From Laguncularia racemosa (Eukaryota > Streptophyta > Magnoliopsida > Myrtales > Combretaceae), in NCBI GenBank assembly GCA_037954665.1, contig JBBMOL010000058.1:3983323-4047322 (forward strand): a stretch of 64,000 nucleotides of DNA, read 5' to 3'. The notes under the pieces were generated by a model. That model searched no databases and was not told the origin of the DNA. It saw only the letters and a program-made list of their open reading frames with translations. Numbering within the stretch: position 1 is the first letter of the stretch; each line of letters starts with the position of its first letter. The position numbers and the translations under genes were made by a program. Below, piece by piece: positions 1-12,134 of the stretch.

Positions 1-1784
1 AAAATTCTAAATTACATAGAAGATACGATTACAACTAAAGATTTTATAAGAAAAAAGGAAAAATTATAAAAAGAAACTATTACAAAACTCTTGGTCTCAA
101 TTTTATAACATGCTACATCACTAGCCATTTGTTGGTTTAGAAGTTTGTGTATGCAAAAGGGTACATTATAAAGGTTCCTAAGCTTCGTGGTCTCCCACAT
201 TTTTGAAGAAACAAATCTTAGGCTACATCGAAGTATCGGGTAGGGTAGCCTAATTGGCTTCAAGCAATAATTACCCCATTGCACTCGGAAGCTACACAAT
301 AGCTCCTTGTCCTAAGGTCTTAAGATGTCCCAGGTTTAACCATATCCATCATACATTATTGTTTCAAAAACAATAACCACCTCCTCAAAGCAATACCACA
401 AGTTCTAAATCATTTGAATGGAAAAGTTAGCATAACTATTTACAATAAATAAAATATTTACGAAATAACATAAAATTGATAAAAATATTATGGAAAAAAA
501 ATCATAATATTAGCATGTTTTAAGTGGCTTGCCCTCTTTAAAACAACCCCTAGTGGAGTTGCCATTTTGTTAAGTCAAATTTTTATCTATTTTTCCTAAT
601 TCGATGCATATTAAACCTTATGCTCATTTAGCATGAACCTTTGACTAAGAATCAGGAAAAATTCAAATTATTAGAGTTGTCGCTCGATCATGATAGGGAA
701 AAATGGGTTTGAGTTACGGTTAATTGAACAGATTAATCCTAATCAAGCTATTGATCTTGAGAAAAATTTTAAACACCATAGATTTTAAGGTTCAAGGGAT
801 AACTTAATAAAACCTAAAAGATTACTACTTTAAAATGTTCTGAGTTTGGGTTAATTTTATTCATTATATTCTTTATTACTTTTTTCTTAATTATATATAT
901 ATATATATACCTTTTTTGTTTTTTGTTTTGTTTTTTTTTTCTTTTTCTTTTTTACCATAGATTACGTAAGATCAATTTACTTGAAGAAAACTAAATACTT
1001 TTATTATTGAAGTCACCTCATAGGTGGTTACGTATTCACAAGTTGAAATCAAATTGACCATAGTTTATGTATATGTTCATTTATCTACCTTTTTTAGTTG
1101 TTTATTATTATTATTATTTTATTTTTTTAATTTTTATATTATTATTTTAAAAAACTAAAAAAAATATCAAACCATTAAAATAAAACTTTTGTCTTTTTAT
1201 ATTGACATAGACACACATAAATTATTTTTCTTAGAAACATATGAAATTTATTATTCCTTTAAATAAAAGACTAGAGTTAAAGTTTTTTTCTCATCATTTT
1301 ATGTTGTATATATTTTACCTTCATTGGTCTAAACAAAAGAAAAATAAAATAAAGTAAAATACTAAACAAACCTAGACTTTAAGAGATATGAACTTGGGCT
1401 ATGAATGAATGGTTTATCAGGAATGTGGGTTAGCTATGGATCGAATCCAAGTGGTTGTTGGTGGTAGGATGTAAGTCAAATGGCCTCATCTTGTTGTGGT
1501 GGATCAAATAGAGGTAGTGTAGTTGCAACAAGTCGTCGTTGGGGTGCTCGTTAAAGATGGTGGTTGGAGAGTGCTTAGATCTATTTCATAGGTGGTGTTT
1601 GGTAGTGATTTTCGATCAAAAGAAGGTGGGTTTAGGTGATTTGAAGGTCATTAGGTTAGTTCGTAATGGTGGGTAGCTCAATTTCTATCTTTTCACAACT
1701 AAAAATCTAAAGAGAGAGGGGTCACTAATGATTTTTGAGATTACATAAGAAATCGAGATGAATTGATGTTTTCTAATGATTAAG
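1..1784. other. AT-rich intergenic DNA, no gene
   Basis: No convincing coding region on either strand; the short ORFs here have no recognisable domain and strongly AT-biased composition. A (TA)n run lies at about 892-909, followed by a T/C-rich tract. The stretch from about 1400 is less AT-rich but reads through stops in all frames. Probably old decayed repeat DNA. Confidence 0.6.
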
Positions 1785-2792
1785 TGATGGGAATCTTCCC
1801 GGCGATCTTGATGGACAGGGAACTTGATTTGGGTGATGATCCAAATCACTTATATGCACACTTGTTTTCTTTATCTAATAAATATTTGAATGATAAGTTA
1901 ACAGGTACAATGATATTTCTTCATGGGTTGCCAAATGAACTTCACTGTTGGTCAATTAGGGACTTCATCGGATTTTCATCTAATGGCTTGCTATGATCAA
2001 CATTGCCCCGATGTATCGGCTCTTTGAAGATTATTATCTTTTATACTTGTAATTTATTTCTTTGGACTATTTATTTTGTAAGTTTTTTGGACATTTTATT
2101 TGGTTGTATTTTTGTGTTTTAGGACCGGCCACCCTATAGTGGCATAGTTGTAATTTTCTAGTCATTTTAATCCTAAAGGGAGCAAGTATAAATACTTGCT
2201 TAAGTAGGGTTTTGAGAAGGAGAATACACTTTACAATAGCTGCAAATTTTTCGTGAGAGATTAAGGTTTTCCTAAGATTTCATAGGGCTCTTATCAATTT
2301 CAATCCAATAGAAATTGTGGTGAGTTTGCAACCTAGTGAATTGTGAGTCATTTCAATTCCTTAAGTTGATTTTCCTTTTCATAACTAGTGTGTTATATCT
2401 AGTGTTGATTAGGGTAGTTCTTGTTCTGATTTTGGCATCAATCGTAGGTCAAAATCCATTCATATATTGTTATCAAATTGATTAGATTTATATCTTGATA
2501 TTGCCTTCAATTTGTCTTTCATTATTTTGCGTGGAATTCCTTTGTGAAGAGGAGCTCACGGCCATATTTTGTGTTGTTGGTGATTTGGAATCTCATTTGA
2601 TCTTATGTGCTGTGCTTAATTCCATTGAGCACAACATCATTTGGTGTTAAGATTGATTAACTAACAAATTGGATTACAAAAGCAATTTTTAGGGTTCACG
2701 CATAATTGAAGTTGATTCGATTTTTGGATGTTGATTAGGAGTTGTTCCATTTGTTTAATTGCATATGCTTTCACTTGGTTTTAAGCATACCA
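1785..2792 (+). repeat. 5' LTR of element J (Ty3/gypsy, CRM-like relative)
   Basis: Starts TGATGGGAATC and ends in CA, 1,008 bp. It is followed six bases later by an initiator-Met tRNA primer-binding site, which marks it as a 5' LTR. A diverged second copy of the same LTR family is the solo LTR at 32362-33371 (1,010 bp). A TATA box (TATAAATA, 2187-2194) lies inside the inverted repeat GCAAGTAT-AA-ATACTTGC. The LTRs of elements A and B on the other strand share the start and the TATA hairpin, so they are relatives. Confidence 0.8.
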
Positions 2793-2798
2793 TCTTTT

Positions 2799-2810
2799 TG
2801 GTATCAGAGC
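2799..2810 (+). promoter_or_regulatory. Primer-binding site, initiator Met tRNA
   Basis: TGGTATCAGAGC is complementary to the 3' end of plant initiator-Met tRNA, the usual primer for minus-strand DNA synthesis of many plant LTR elements. Its position directly after an LTR fixes element J on the plus strand. Confidence 0.85.
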
Positions 2811-3535
2811 TTTATTATACTTAGATTCAATCTTGATCACGTCCTTGTTGTGGAAATTGGTTTATAAGATAAAGGGTTTATGCAAATTAGAAGCTAGTTT
2901 GATTGACATTGTATAATTGTCTTTCAATATTGGTTTTGTGTGCTTAGACTCACTTTTAAGCACATCATTAAGTCATGTTCAAAGAGGCCTATTTATAGAA
3001 ATTTAAGGTTTGAAATGCTAGGAAATGAAAGATTTAAGGTTAGGTTTTGAATTTATTCAAACACGACCTTTGATTTGAAAGTTAAATGAAAAGACGAAAT
3101 CTTGAAGAAAAAACTTATAGATTTCATCTTTTAGAGTTCCAAGTGCACGAAACAAGCTCAAAACATGTGTTTTAGAGCTCCATTTGAGCTTCCATGATAG
3201 TGCGTCTAACCTCTCTATCAAGAGGTTAACGAAGACACATCTTGTTCATGTGTGTATGAGTAAGACATTGCTAATGGTGTCCTATTCATAACCTCCCTTC
3301 CTAGATGATATCCTTTTTTCCTTAAAGATCTAATGAAACTTATTGTTTGTTTTAGGACTTTTATGTTTAGAGTATAGTCTTAATTTCCATGGCAATAATG
3401 TAGATGTTTATTTAAGAACTATGCTTTATGGATTTGATTTTAAGTCAAATGATTTTATTATATTAGATATTGAAACAAATAATGAAAAACTTAATGGTTG
3501 TTTTCTCTTATGGTATCATTTAATAATACACCTAT
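2811..3535 (+). other. Truncated leader of element J
   Basis: Sequence downstream of the primer-binding site. No gag domain is recognisable. A 65-codon ORF at 3343-3540 is open but has no motif I know. The element is cut off where a different LTR-like sequence begins at 3536, so the rest of J is absent. Confidence 0.4.
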
Positions 3536-4260
3536 TGTAGACACCCCATTTTTGCTCTCGTTTAGGAAAAAAAAAAGCTAGGTTTATGGAATAATAAAAA
3601 CTAAAAAAATAAATTGAAAAATTATTATAAAAGAGTAAAAAAATAACAAATAAAAAAAAATGAATTTTTCAATAAAAGCAAGGGAATATGGGTCTTTAAA
3701 TTGAACTTAGGAACCTCATAACAATAAAAATCAATTTGGATTGTTGGTTAATATGTAAATTGATTACAACAAAAAATAGAGAAATTGGACGGCCTAACTG
3801 GTTCGTGTCATGGCTCTATGTGCATAGGCATCCTATTGGTTATGTATTTGAATCCCTTTAATAGTGTTTCAATGCTATTTCTTTTCTTCTAAACTGAGTT
3901 GCTACGTAGCAACTTTTTATTAGTTAGGAGAGATCATGTGACTTACAAGTGATTGTCTTCTTCCCTGTCCAGCAAAATGTAGAGAAAAGAAAAGAATGGG
4001 AGAAAAATGTGGGATGATAGCAATCCTAAGTCCAAACAAAATTGAATGGATTTTACCAAATCTTTGATGCGAATTAACAAGTTACAATGTAAAGATTTGT
4101 TTTATATAATTGATTTGCACTAAAAAAAGTCGGATTAAATCTCAAAGAGTTAAAAATGGGTTTTAAGTGTTGCCATTTTCATGAAAGATTTGGATTTGTC
4201 TATAATGCATCTATAAATAGAGGTGAAGATAAACAAATTGAGGGGACCCTATCTCAAAAA
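3536..4260 (+). repeat. LTR-like sequence G1
   Basis: Begins TGTAGACACCCCATTTTTGC, which nearly matches the start of G2 at 60907 (TGCAGACACCCTATTTTTGC). Both have a poly-A tract soon after and a TATA box (here 4212-4219) about 500-700 bp downstream. The 3' end, primer site and partner LTR were not found, so only the start is firm. It contains a perfect 16-bp palindrome at 3898-3913. Confidence 0.45.
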
Positions 4261-6509
4261 ACATATAATCCACACTGACCTCAGTAGCCACCACACCAAA
4301 CCCACACATGCGTTCCATCATAGCCATCTCCACTACCATTTTCCATAACCACTACTACCAATAGAAACTTACAATCCACTTTCCCTCTCCAAGATTACAC
4401 ATGATTTAAGCAACCTGGAATTATCGAATCCATATTTGAGCTTTTGGGCTCCTAAAGACCAAGAAAGCATTAAACTTTCTTTTTAAGACATTAAGGAAAG
4501 CTCGAACTTAACTTCATAGATTCAATCATGTTGGAGCTCGGTGAACTACTACATTGCCACCAATTGAACACGACATCCACATGCTTCAACAACCACTGGA
4601 GACGCCTAATGCCATTGCTCTTATTCGTGCCTACAACTAGTGCAACAAACCTAGACCCATGACTTGGAAACTAACCCGTGATGATTCGATCTAACCTAGA
4701 AATAACCTAATCCATACGACCCGACCTTAACCTGTCCTAACTAGTATCCGGTTAGTGTTGTTTTTTTTTTCTTTTTCTTTTTCCATTTTAGTGTATTTTT
4801 CTATTATTAGGTCTTTAATTTAGGAAAAATTAAAATAATAAATCTTTGAGTACCCGTTAGATTGTCATGGTGTATACCATTGCTCAATAGTAAATGACAA
4901 GTGTTTAATAAAATCTAAAAAAAAAAAACATTAGGTTAAATAAAATCTTTAGTAATAAATTCTTAAATATAAAAATATAAAAACCTTTAATAAAATAAAA
5001 ATCTCTAGCTTAAGAATGTGAAACATAAAAATATAAAAATCTAAATAAAAATCTTTAGTATGAGCTAGGATCTTAAAAATAAAAATATAAAAAACCAAAT
5101 TAAATGTGATAAGTAAAAATCTTTAGTATAAATAAAATTTTAGGAACGAAAAATACAATAAAAAGTTAAAATGATAAAAATATATAATTTTTTTTTAGTT
5201 TATAGTTTTTAATTAAATTTTTAGTAATAGAATAAGAATAAAGAATAAAAGACAAAAATATAATAAAAATGGAATTTTTTTATCAAAATATAGTATTTTA
5301 AGGTTTTATCTTATAGAGTTTTTTTTTTTCTAAAAAATAAAATTTAATATGATGTTTTCGTTTTTAAAGATCATCACATAACAACCTAGGTCATCGTAGA
5401 TATATTCCTAATAAAATTAATAGTATTAAATAACATAAACATGGCCTTTTTTATTAAATAAAGTTAATTAACACACTAAAATTTTATAAAAGAAAAGCAA
5501 ACTATGAATGGTTTGATCTTAACTAACGGTTCCGAGGTAACCATAATAAAATAAAAACTTTAGATTAAAAAAATTACCATAATAAAATAGAAACTTTAGA
5601 AAAATAAAATAAAAATAAATAAATAAAGACTTTAGGTTATTAGCATACCAAAGTTCAAACTTTAGTTTTTTTTAGCATAGATTCATAATTTTAAGGGAAA
5701 ATATAAAAACATAAAAAATATAATAATAGCATTAGAAATAGCATAATATAGTAGTAGATACATGGAAAAATACAAACAAAAATATAAAGGCCTTTTAGTA
5801 ATTATTCTTGAAAATTCTATATGATAATCGTTTAGGTTTTAATAGGTTAGCCCTCAAATCCAGTAGCTCTGGTTAATATTTTTTTAAAATATTTTTAGGA
5901 AAATTTGTAAACTAGTAGCTAGTTAAGGTTAATCTATCCAATTAATCTTAAATTATTTTTCAACTTAAGTTAGTGGAGACTCCTTTTAAAAATTAATTTT
6001 TCTTAGTTTAGTCAAGTAATTTATATTAAATGGGTAGGATTTAATATAGATTAAAATTACGAATAATAATAAAAAACTAGACTAGACATCTGTCATGTGA
6101 ATATGTGGTATGCTAAATTAGGTTACATTAAGTAACACTAGAAGAATATATTGGTTAGAGAAGACTTTTTGGGCTCATTGGCTAAAATTGAATTACCTAC
6201 ATGTGAGTTCTATCTAGATAGTGAGTTAATGAGAAAACCATTTAATAGCAACCAAATCTACTTATCCATTACAATTAATGATGAAGTCTAGGCTTGGTAA
6301 TTTGAGACCTAACCCACGAAACTCGGACATAACACGATATAAACCACTTTGTATACCAAAAAATCAATAGGAGATACAAGCGATTTAGATGTGTTTAAAC
6401 ATGATGAAATTCATATTTGAGTTCGTGTTTAGCTCTTATACTCATTTACGAATCCCTTTATTAAACAAGTTATGAGTTTGACTTGCCAACTCATTTAATA
6501 TTAATAATA
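4261..6509. other. AT-rich DNA, no gene
   Basis: No gene. 4900-5850 is almost pure A/T with many repeated AAAATCTTTAG-like words, which suggests decayed repeat DNA. 4261-4780 may still be part of G1. Confidence 0.5.
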
Positions 6510-6868
6510 GGGAAAATTATAAACGGGAAGATTAACATTTGGGGTTAAGTTCAAATAGAAACTTTAAAGTAATTAAAATAAAGTATCAACATTATGCTAA
6601 GAGATTAAAATAGATGATCAAATTTTTAAGTAGTTAAAATAGATGATCAATGTTATGCTAAATGGTTCAAACAGAAGATCCATTACTATTCTGTAAACAT
6701 GTTAAATGTTTCAAATAGAGAATTTGTTATTATTTGTAATGACACCATAATATGATCCCTGTTTAAACTACTTATCATAATGTTGATTATTTATTTTGAC
6801 CACTTGAAAATTTCATCTTCTATTTGAACTTAACTCAAAACGTTGATCTTCTTACTTGTAATTTTCCC
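6510..6868. mobile_element. MITE with long TIRs, Mutator-like
   Basis: A 359-bp element with terminal inverted repeats of about 90 bp. The left arm starts GGGAAAATTA and runs to about 6600; the right arm is its diverged reverse complement from about 6777. It is flanked by a 10-bp direct repeat, ATTAATAATA, at 6500-6509 and 6869-6878. Long TIRs plus a 9-10 bp target duplication are typical of non-autonomous Mutator-like elements. There is no ORF. The target repeat is low complexity, so its exact length is uncertain. Confidence 0.75.
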
Positions 6869-7847
6869 ATTAATAATAATAACATTTCGTTATTTTCTTT
6901 TTTTCTTTTTTTTAATTCCCAAGCACTATTGCTTTTGTCACTTAGCATTTCATGGTATTTCTATGCCACATAAACAACACATCATATCTCTCTCTCTCTT
7001 CTTTTCAATCTTCTATTTCTCTTCATCATCTTTTTTTTTTGGATAAATCTATCTTCCTTAGCTTTTAGTTGTTTGAAATGTAATTGTGTTATCATACCTA
7101 GAGAGGCATGCTTGATAATATTGGGAACAATGATAAAGGCGGGACGATCTCTTCTTCTCCCTCTCTTCAACAACAAGTGGCCTGTGTAATTCATGTAAAT
7201 AGTCTTATTTTTTAGATTTATTAGGATTTTAACACATTATCAGTATTTCTATTATTTTGAAATGTGTGTTGAGGACTAAGTTCAATTGGTAATAATTCTT
7301 GTAATGAAGGTTTTGGGGTTTAATTAGTGGAATTTTGTATTTATAAAAATCCTATTAGTTTTTCATTTAATTGGTTGAACTAAAGAATGAAGATGCTAGA
7401 AGCTTTTCATTTAATTGCTTAAAACATAATATTACACTATTTTCAATTTGTCTCACATTATTTTTAATAATAATGTTAATCATCTCATGAATGTCCTAAG
7501 AAAATCCAACTATTTTTTTGCGTAACATTAGTTCAACCCTTGGTTCAAGTTAATTTAATTATGTTATGTAACTTATGAGTTTTTAGATTTGTTATATTTG
7601 ACGAGGTGTTACTAAAATTGTTGTTTGTATTATAATTTTATTTTAACTTTCAAAACTTTATGTCATTAGCATCTATAGAAGTTAACTTTATTATTTCCTT
7701 TTTCCCTTTATATATGTAAATATTTTATAGATTTATTTATAACTTTTTTAATTGATAGATGAGTCCAACCTAGATACAAGAAATGCCTATTAAACGGTTT
7801 AGGTCATGGGTTTAGGTTTTTATACCCAATTAATATATGAGTCATAT
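6869..7847. other. AT-rich DNA left of element E
   Basis: No gene. It holds a (CT)n run near 6987 and a T-rich stretch at about 7030. The last five bases, CATAT, are the left target duplication of element E. Confidence 0.5.
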
Positions 7848-9285
7848 TGTTGATGATCGTAATCACACAAATTTAAAAATCCCTTTTTCTATGACTCTTT
7901 GTTACGATCAAATAGGTAAGTTCACCTATCGATTGTACAAGTATAGAATTTTGTTCGGGTATCGTATCCTTAGGGATCAGCAAGTACCAATAATAACTCT
8001 AAACCGACTATCTAACCACATAAATTCGAGAGGTTCAGATTAAATTTAAAATACTTAACAAAACCTATAGCAATTAAAAATAACACAATAACTTGATTAC
8101 TAAATCCGATAACTAAGATCATACCCTACCCTTACTACTCCTCTAATTGTCATGTAACTTCACCCTTTCAATAAATTAGTTAACGAGCAATAGTTATCTC
8201 TAAACCGCGGAGTATTTAACACTAAGCTAATGTTCTTCCCAGATTCATTAGCTCCTAACCCTAATCGCTTTGATAAAGATCCATCTTCTATCAAAACTCG
8301 ATTAGAATTGCATTAACACTCTTGAACCTTCAATTAGATCAAATTATCTAATTTAATCTAATACGGAAAATTCATGTTCTCTATCCCTAGATTACATATG
8401 AATTCCTTTATTCATGCATGATCTATTCAAACAAGAGATTTCCCAATTAACTTCTAAGAAATCAATGCAAACTCAATGCTGGCCATACATTAAATTAGCA
8501 ACACTACATGAACAACATGAATAAATTCAGAGAATTCTTCTATTCACTAACTATACAATCAATCCCATATTACATGACAACTAGAATTCGTAAGGTTCGA
8601 GTATGAAATAAACTAGCCACTCATGATTTTCAAGATACAACTTAAATAAGATGAAGAACCCGTGTGCATAAACACTTCACAAGATAAGGATGAATCCATT
8701 GATGTTGCTTTTCCCTCCGGTAAGCTTTCCCCGTCTTCTCCTCTTTTTTTCTTCTTTTTTTTCTTTCTTCGTTTTTTCTTTCTTTTTTTTTTTTTTCCGT
8801 CTCCCCCTATTTGCTTCAAGTGTCCTTTCCTTTTCTCCACTCTGCCCCTTGACATTCTCCCTTCCTCCTGTCCAAAGATACCAAAATCTTGGAAGAAACT
8901 TGTAAAATGCGGAGTCGCATCAACTACACGGCTGTCATACACGGCTGTGTATCATGGCCGTGTATCTTTCTGTGGACAATTCCAACTCAACATACGGCCG
9001 TGTATTATGGTCGTATACCTTTCTGTGAGTGTATCAAATACAATACACGGCTGTGACCCTGTGATACACGCCCGTGTATCTCTCCTGCTGCACTTTTGGA
9101 CACTTTTCTTCATGTAATCCACTCCGACTCTTGCAAATGTTGATCATTCTTCCTTGATAGGTCCTTTAGTTTCCTGAAACTAAAATAGCTCTCCTTTAAG
9201 TACCAAAGTCTTTTAAAACATAATTAACTTACTTCAAAATCAACTCAAACCCATACAAAATATAAGTGTTAATTTATCCTTATCA
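7848..9285 (-). repeat. 3' LTR of element E
   Basis: It matches 18984-20422 along its whole length. It carries a long pyrimidine tract at about 8735-8800 and a cluster of GC-rich palindromes at 8924-9080, upstream of a weak TATA-like TTATTTAAG (sense) near 8640-8650. Confidence 0.92.
8924..9080 (-). repeat. GC-rich palindrome cluster in the E LTR
   Basis: Four to five copies of variants of TACACGGCCGTGTA, which is its own reverse complement, separated by short spacers. Several are bordered in element sense by CACAGA. The cluster is much more GC-rich than the rest of the LTR. The matching cluster in the other LTR is at 20061-20217. Confidence 0.8.
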
Positions 9286-9303
9286 AACTTCCCCACACTT
9301 GAG
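9286..9303 (-). promoter_or_regulatory. Polypurine tract of element E
   Basis: In sense direction the sequence reads CTCAAGTGTGGGGAAGTT directly before the 3' LTR. It is the plus-strand primer site. The same block, with TTGAGGACAAGCAAA about 10 bases upstream, precedes the 3' LTR of element D. Confidence 0.85.
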
Positions 9304-10863
9304 TTTTTGTTTGTCCTCAAGCAAATTGATTCAAATAGAATTACAAAAACAACCTCTCTTTCATGCATAGTTATTTTAGGAAGATTTCTGCATCATTGAT
9401 CCTTTGTATTCCCAAACTTATTAACTTTTCATTTAATCTCATCATTAACTGTATACAAAATACCAATACTAGAATTTCAAAATTAATCCGAGTAAATCAA
9501 ACTATTACCTTCACTGTTTAAACAAAAATTCCTCAAGTTAGGATAAATCACAAAATCAGATCAGCAAAAATAGAGTAAACAGTTCTTTCCACAACCGAAA
9601 CAAACAACACAATAGAGAGTAAAGGCATATCATATCCACTCATCTCTTGGATTTCCCTTCTCTTTTATCATTCTTTTACTTTAATTTAGTCAACCGAACC
9701 CATGTAACAAACTTTCGATCGATAATCCCGAGCTCATCACTTAAGTTAACAGACGTTATTCCCTCAGCATAGAAGGCGTCCCTCGGATTTACTTATTCGA
9801 GTCAAATCAACTTTTTAGCCAAATTATCCCTTTAACTGAAACGGTTTCTTCGGTCAGTAAGTCCCAAGCCAGACGACCTTAAGCTACTAGGTTTTAAGAT
9901 ACCCCTTCGAACCTTTACCATCTTAATCAAAATATTATTAATTATCAAGTTCAATTTTCTCAGACTTTTCTCACGACCCATGTAATGAGCTTTCGGCCAT
10001 TGATCCCAAGTTCTTTACCCAAGTCAATAGGTGTTATTCCCCCGGAAGGGCACCCCTCAGGCTTAATTACTCGAGTTAATGAGGCCCACTTCTGAACTTT
10101 TTTTTTTTTTTCAATTCAAGGGATTACCAAGCTATATATACTCCTTTACTCAAAATTGAATAGCTTAACCAGTAAAAGAAAGAAAAAGTTTACTCAACTC
10201 TACCAACAACCTTGAATCAATCCTAACTCTATTTTTTTTTTTTAATAACGAATAAGCCTACTTCACTCAGATTTCATCTTCTAATTCCAACAACGTATTC
10301 ATAACACAAGATAAGAGAATAAAAGTTGGGATCTCAGTCTTCCTGCATAACTCATCAAGCATAACTCATCAAATCTATCTCAAGTAGGGAAATTTTATAG
10401 CATTAAGTTCATAACACTTATACTTCATGAATTCATTCTCCTACATCCCATCCCCACACTTAGAATAGGACATTGTCCCAATGTTTTAAATAACACAAAA
10501 AGAATAAGGAAAAAGACTTAGAAGAAAGAGGGTAAATGAAACTTCCTTGAGTGGTGAGCATTTTGGTCTTATCGGAGAGGAATAACCTATGAACTGATCA
10601 TAATCCATGCACAGCAGCAAAAAGAGAGAACATAAATCGCGCAATGAAAGCGCATTCACAAGGATCTTCCAATAGGCTAACAAACATCTCTGAAAAGAAA
10701 GAGAAACCAAAAAGAACAGGTAAAAGTATAAAGAACAGTAATAACAAGAAAGAGCATAACCATCACAGTCTTAGTACAGAGTTGTTATAAGAAAAATAAA
10801 GCACATCCAAAAAAAAATATGAATGTTTAAAAAAAAAATAATAATAATATTGGGCATTCATTC
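9304..10863 (-). other. Non-coding 3' region of E with a conserved block
   Basis: No ORF. It contains two diverged copies of a roughly 110-bp block (9696-9808 and 9974-10080) and, between them, a second block of about 80 bp (9838-9918). Both block types recur in the same order at 48851-49090 of element D, although D and E are otherwise quite diverged. The shared core in sense direction includes GGAACTTGGGAT-like and TACATGGGT words. The function is unknown; candidates are RNA structure for packaging or dimerisation, or termination. Confidence 0.65.
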
Positions 10864-12134
10864 CTAATCTTCCTCCTCCTCGTCTGAATCTTCTTCATGA
10901 CTTCCCCCAATAGGTCTTGAGGAAAAGCCTGGAACCTGTGTATGTGCATCAACCCGGACGTCGTCATCACTCGAACAATTGCAAGATGTAAAGTCTATAT
11001 CCAACTTGTCACCCAACTTAGTAAAACAATTTTGAATAAATCTTTTCAATCTGCTTTGTTTTTTTTTTTTTAAATTTTGTCTTGTTGCTCCTTTAATCTT
11101 TGAACTTGGGTCTTTAATTCCCCTATAGTTTTCTGGATTTCATCTTCTTGAGTCCTTTCCTTTGGGGCAGCTCTTTCCTCTTCACCTTCCTCGGCCTCAG
11201 ATTCCTGGTTAGGGTTATATCTGTCAATTTCATCCATCTCATCATCGGAGTCTTCCTCATTGTGTTGAAGTTTATGACCCCACCCAATAATGGGTGCAGT
11301 TGATAGCCGAATAGTCATTCCAATACAATTGCCGGGGTCGCGTATAGGGAATAGCTCTAAATTTTTCAAAATCCAGGTAATCCAAGCACCCACAAAGATT
11401 CCCCTATTCCCTACTTCTGCTTGTCGGAGTAAACAAAATGCAGCAAACACCCTGACATTGATAGGAGTCCCCGTTTTCATACTCTATAGCTAGAGCACAT
11501 CCCGGGCATTGACCACTCCTTCCGAATCAATACGGCCCGTAGTAGAATGAGTAAAGATGTAATGAAGCACCTGAAAAGATAGCCGCCTAAAGGTGGAACC
11601 TTTTGTGGAAGAAGAAGTGTAAATGCCCGATCTCAATTGGGGCCAATAATCTCTTGCGTGAAACCTGTGGGGGAAATCCCAAGGGTAGTTGACGGAAGGC
11701 GGAAGGGCGGAGAAATGTAGATTCGTAGATATCCATAGCTTCAATAAAATCCATCATTGAATATCTCCTGTATTGACCCATTGCAAGGAACTCAACTTCA
11801 TTTTCTATCCCAGCACTCATGGGCTCCTTGATGGTGAAGGTAGCAGTAAAGGTGAGTGTCAGGTCTAATAGATTTTTTCCTCGATAGAAAACAATCTCAC
11901 CCAAGCAGGGTCATGCAGAAGACCCTCAACCTAATGACGAATGCCAAACCGTCCCATAACATCCCAATCGAGAGCTACATTTGGCCTAATGATTTTTGTG
12001 CTCTTGTGGTTATGGTAGATCGGCCGATGCTCGGCCCTTATGTTTACAGGATAGCGGATCACCCCCCCCCCCCCCACTACTACTGGCCTCGTCATTATGG
12101 CACCTCTTCTGAACAACAGTCTTTGCTCGAGGCA
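10864..12134 (-). pseudogene. Extra ORF downstream of integrase (Athila-type), broken
   Basis: Starts with sense ATG at 12134, right after a splice-acceptor-like CTCCAG. Readable pieces in sense order are a short basic N-terminus; a DPAW...EEKIY segment; a central domain around 11590-11860 (MGQYRRYSM); a segment at 11490-11640; a RGIFVGAWIT...LKNLELFP segment at 11340-11420; a probable coiled coil rich in Glu, Lys and Gln near 11070-11150; and a Ser/Asp/Glu-rich acidic tail ending EEEED. Element D has the same protein in the same place (46712-47903), so it is a real gene of this lineage. It resembles the extra ORF of Athila elements, sometimes called env-like; I see no signal peptide or clear membrane span. 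A C14 run at 12062-12075 and several stops break it. Confidence 0.7.

Noticed and set aside
8924..9080. Regular palindromic repeats resembling a CRISPR array
   Set aside because: The repeats vary in sequence and spacing, spacers are only a few bases, and the DNA is eukaryotic retroelement LTR.
8662..9117. 151-codon plus-strand ORF (and similar ones at 8613-8942, 19813-20254)
   Set aside because: They lie entirely within the E LTRs, over the pyrimidine tract and palindromes; Phe/Ser or Lys runs are by-products of the tract.
12062..12075. Run of 14 C in the extra ORF of E as a programmed frameshift site
   Set aside because: D has no such run at the matching place; it is more likely slippage or a sequencing artefact in a dead gene.
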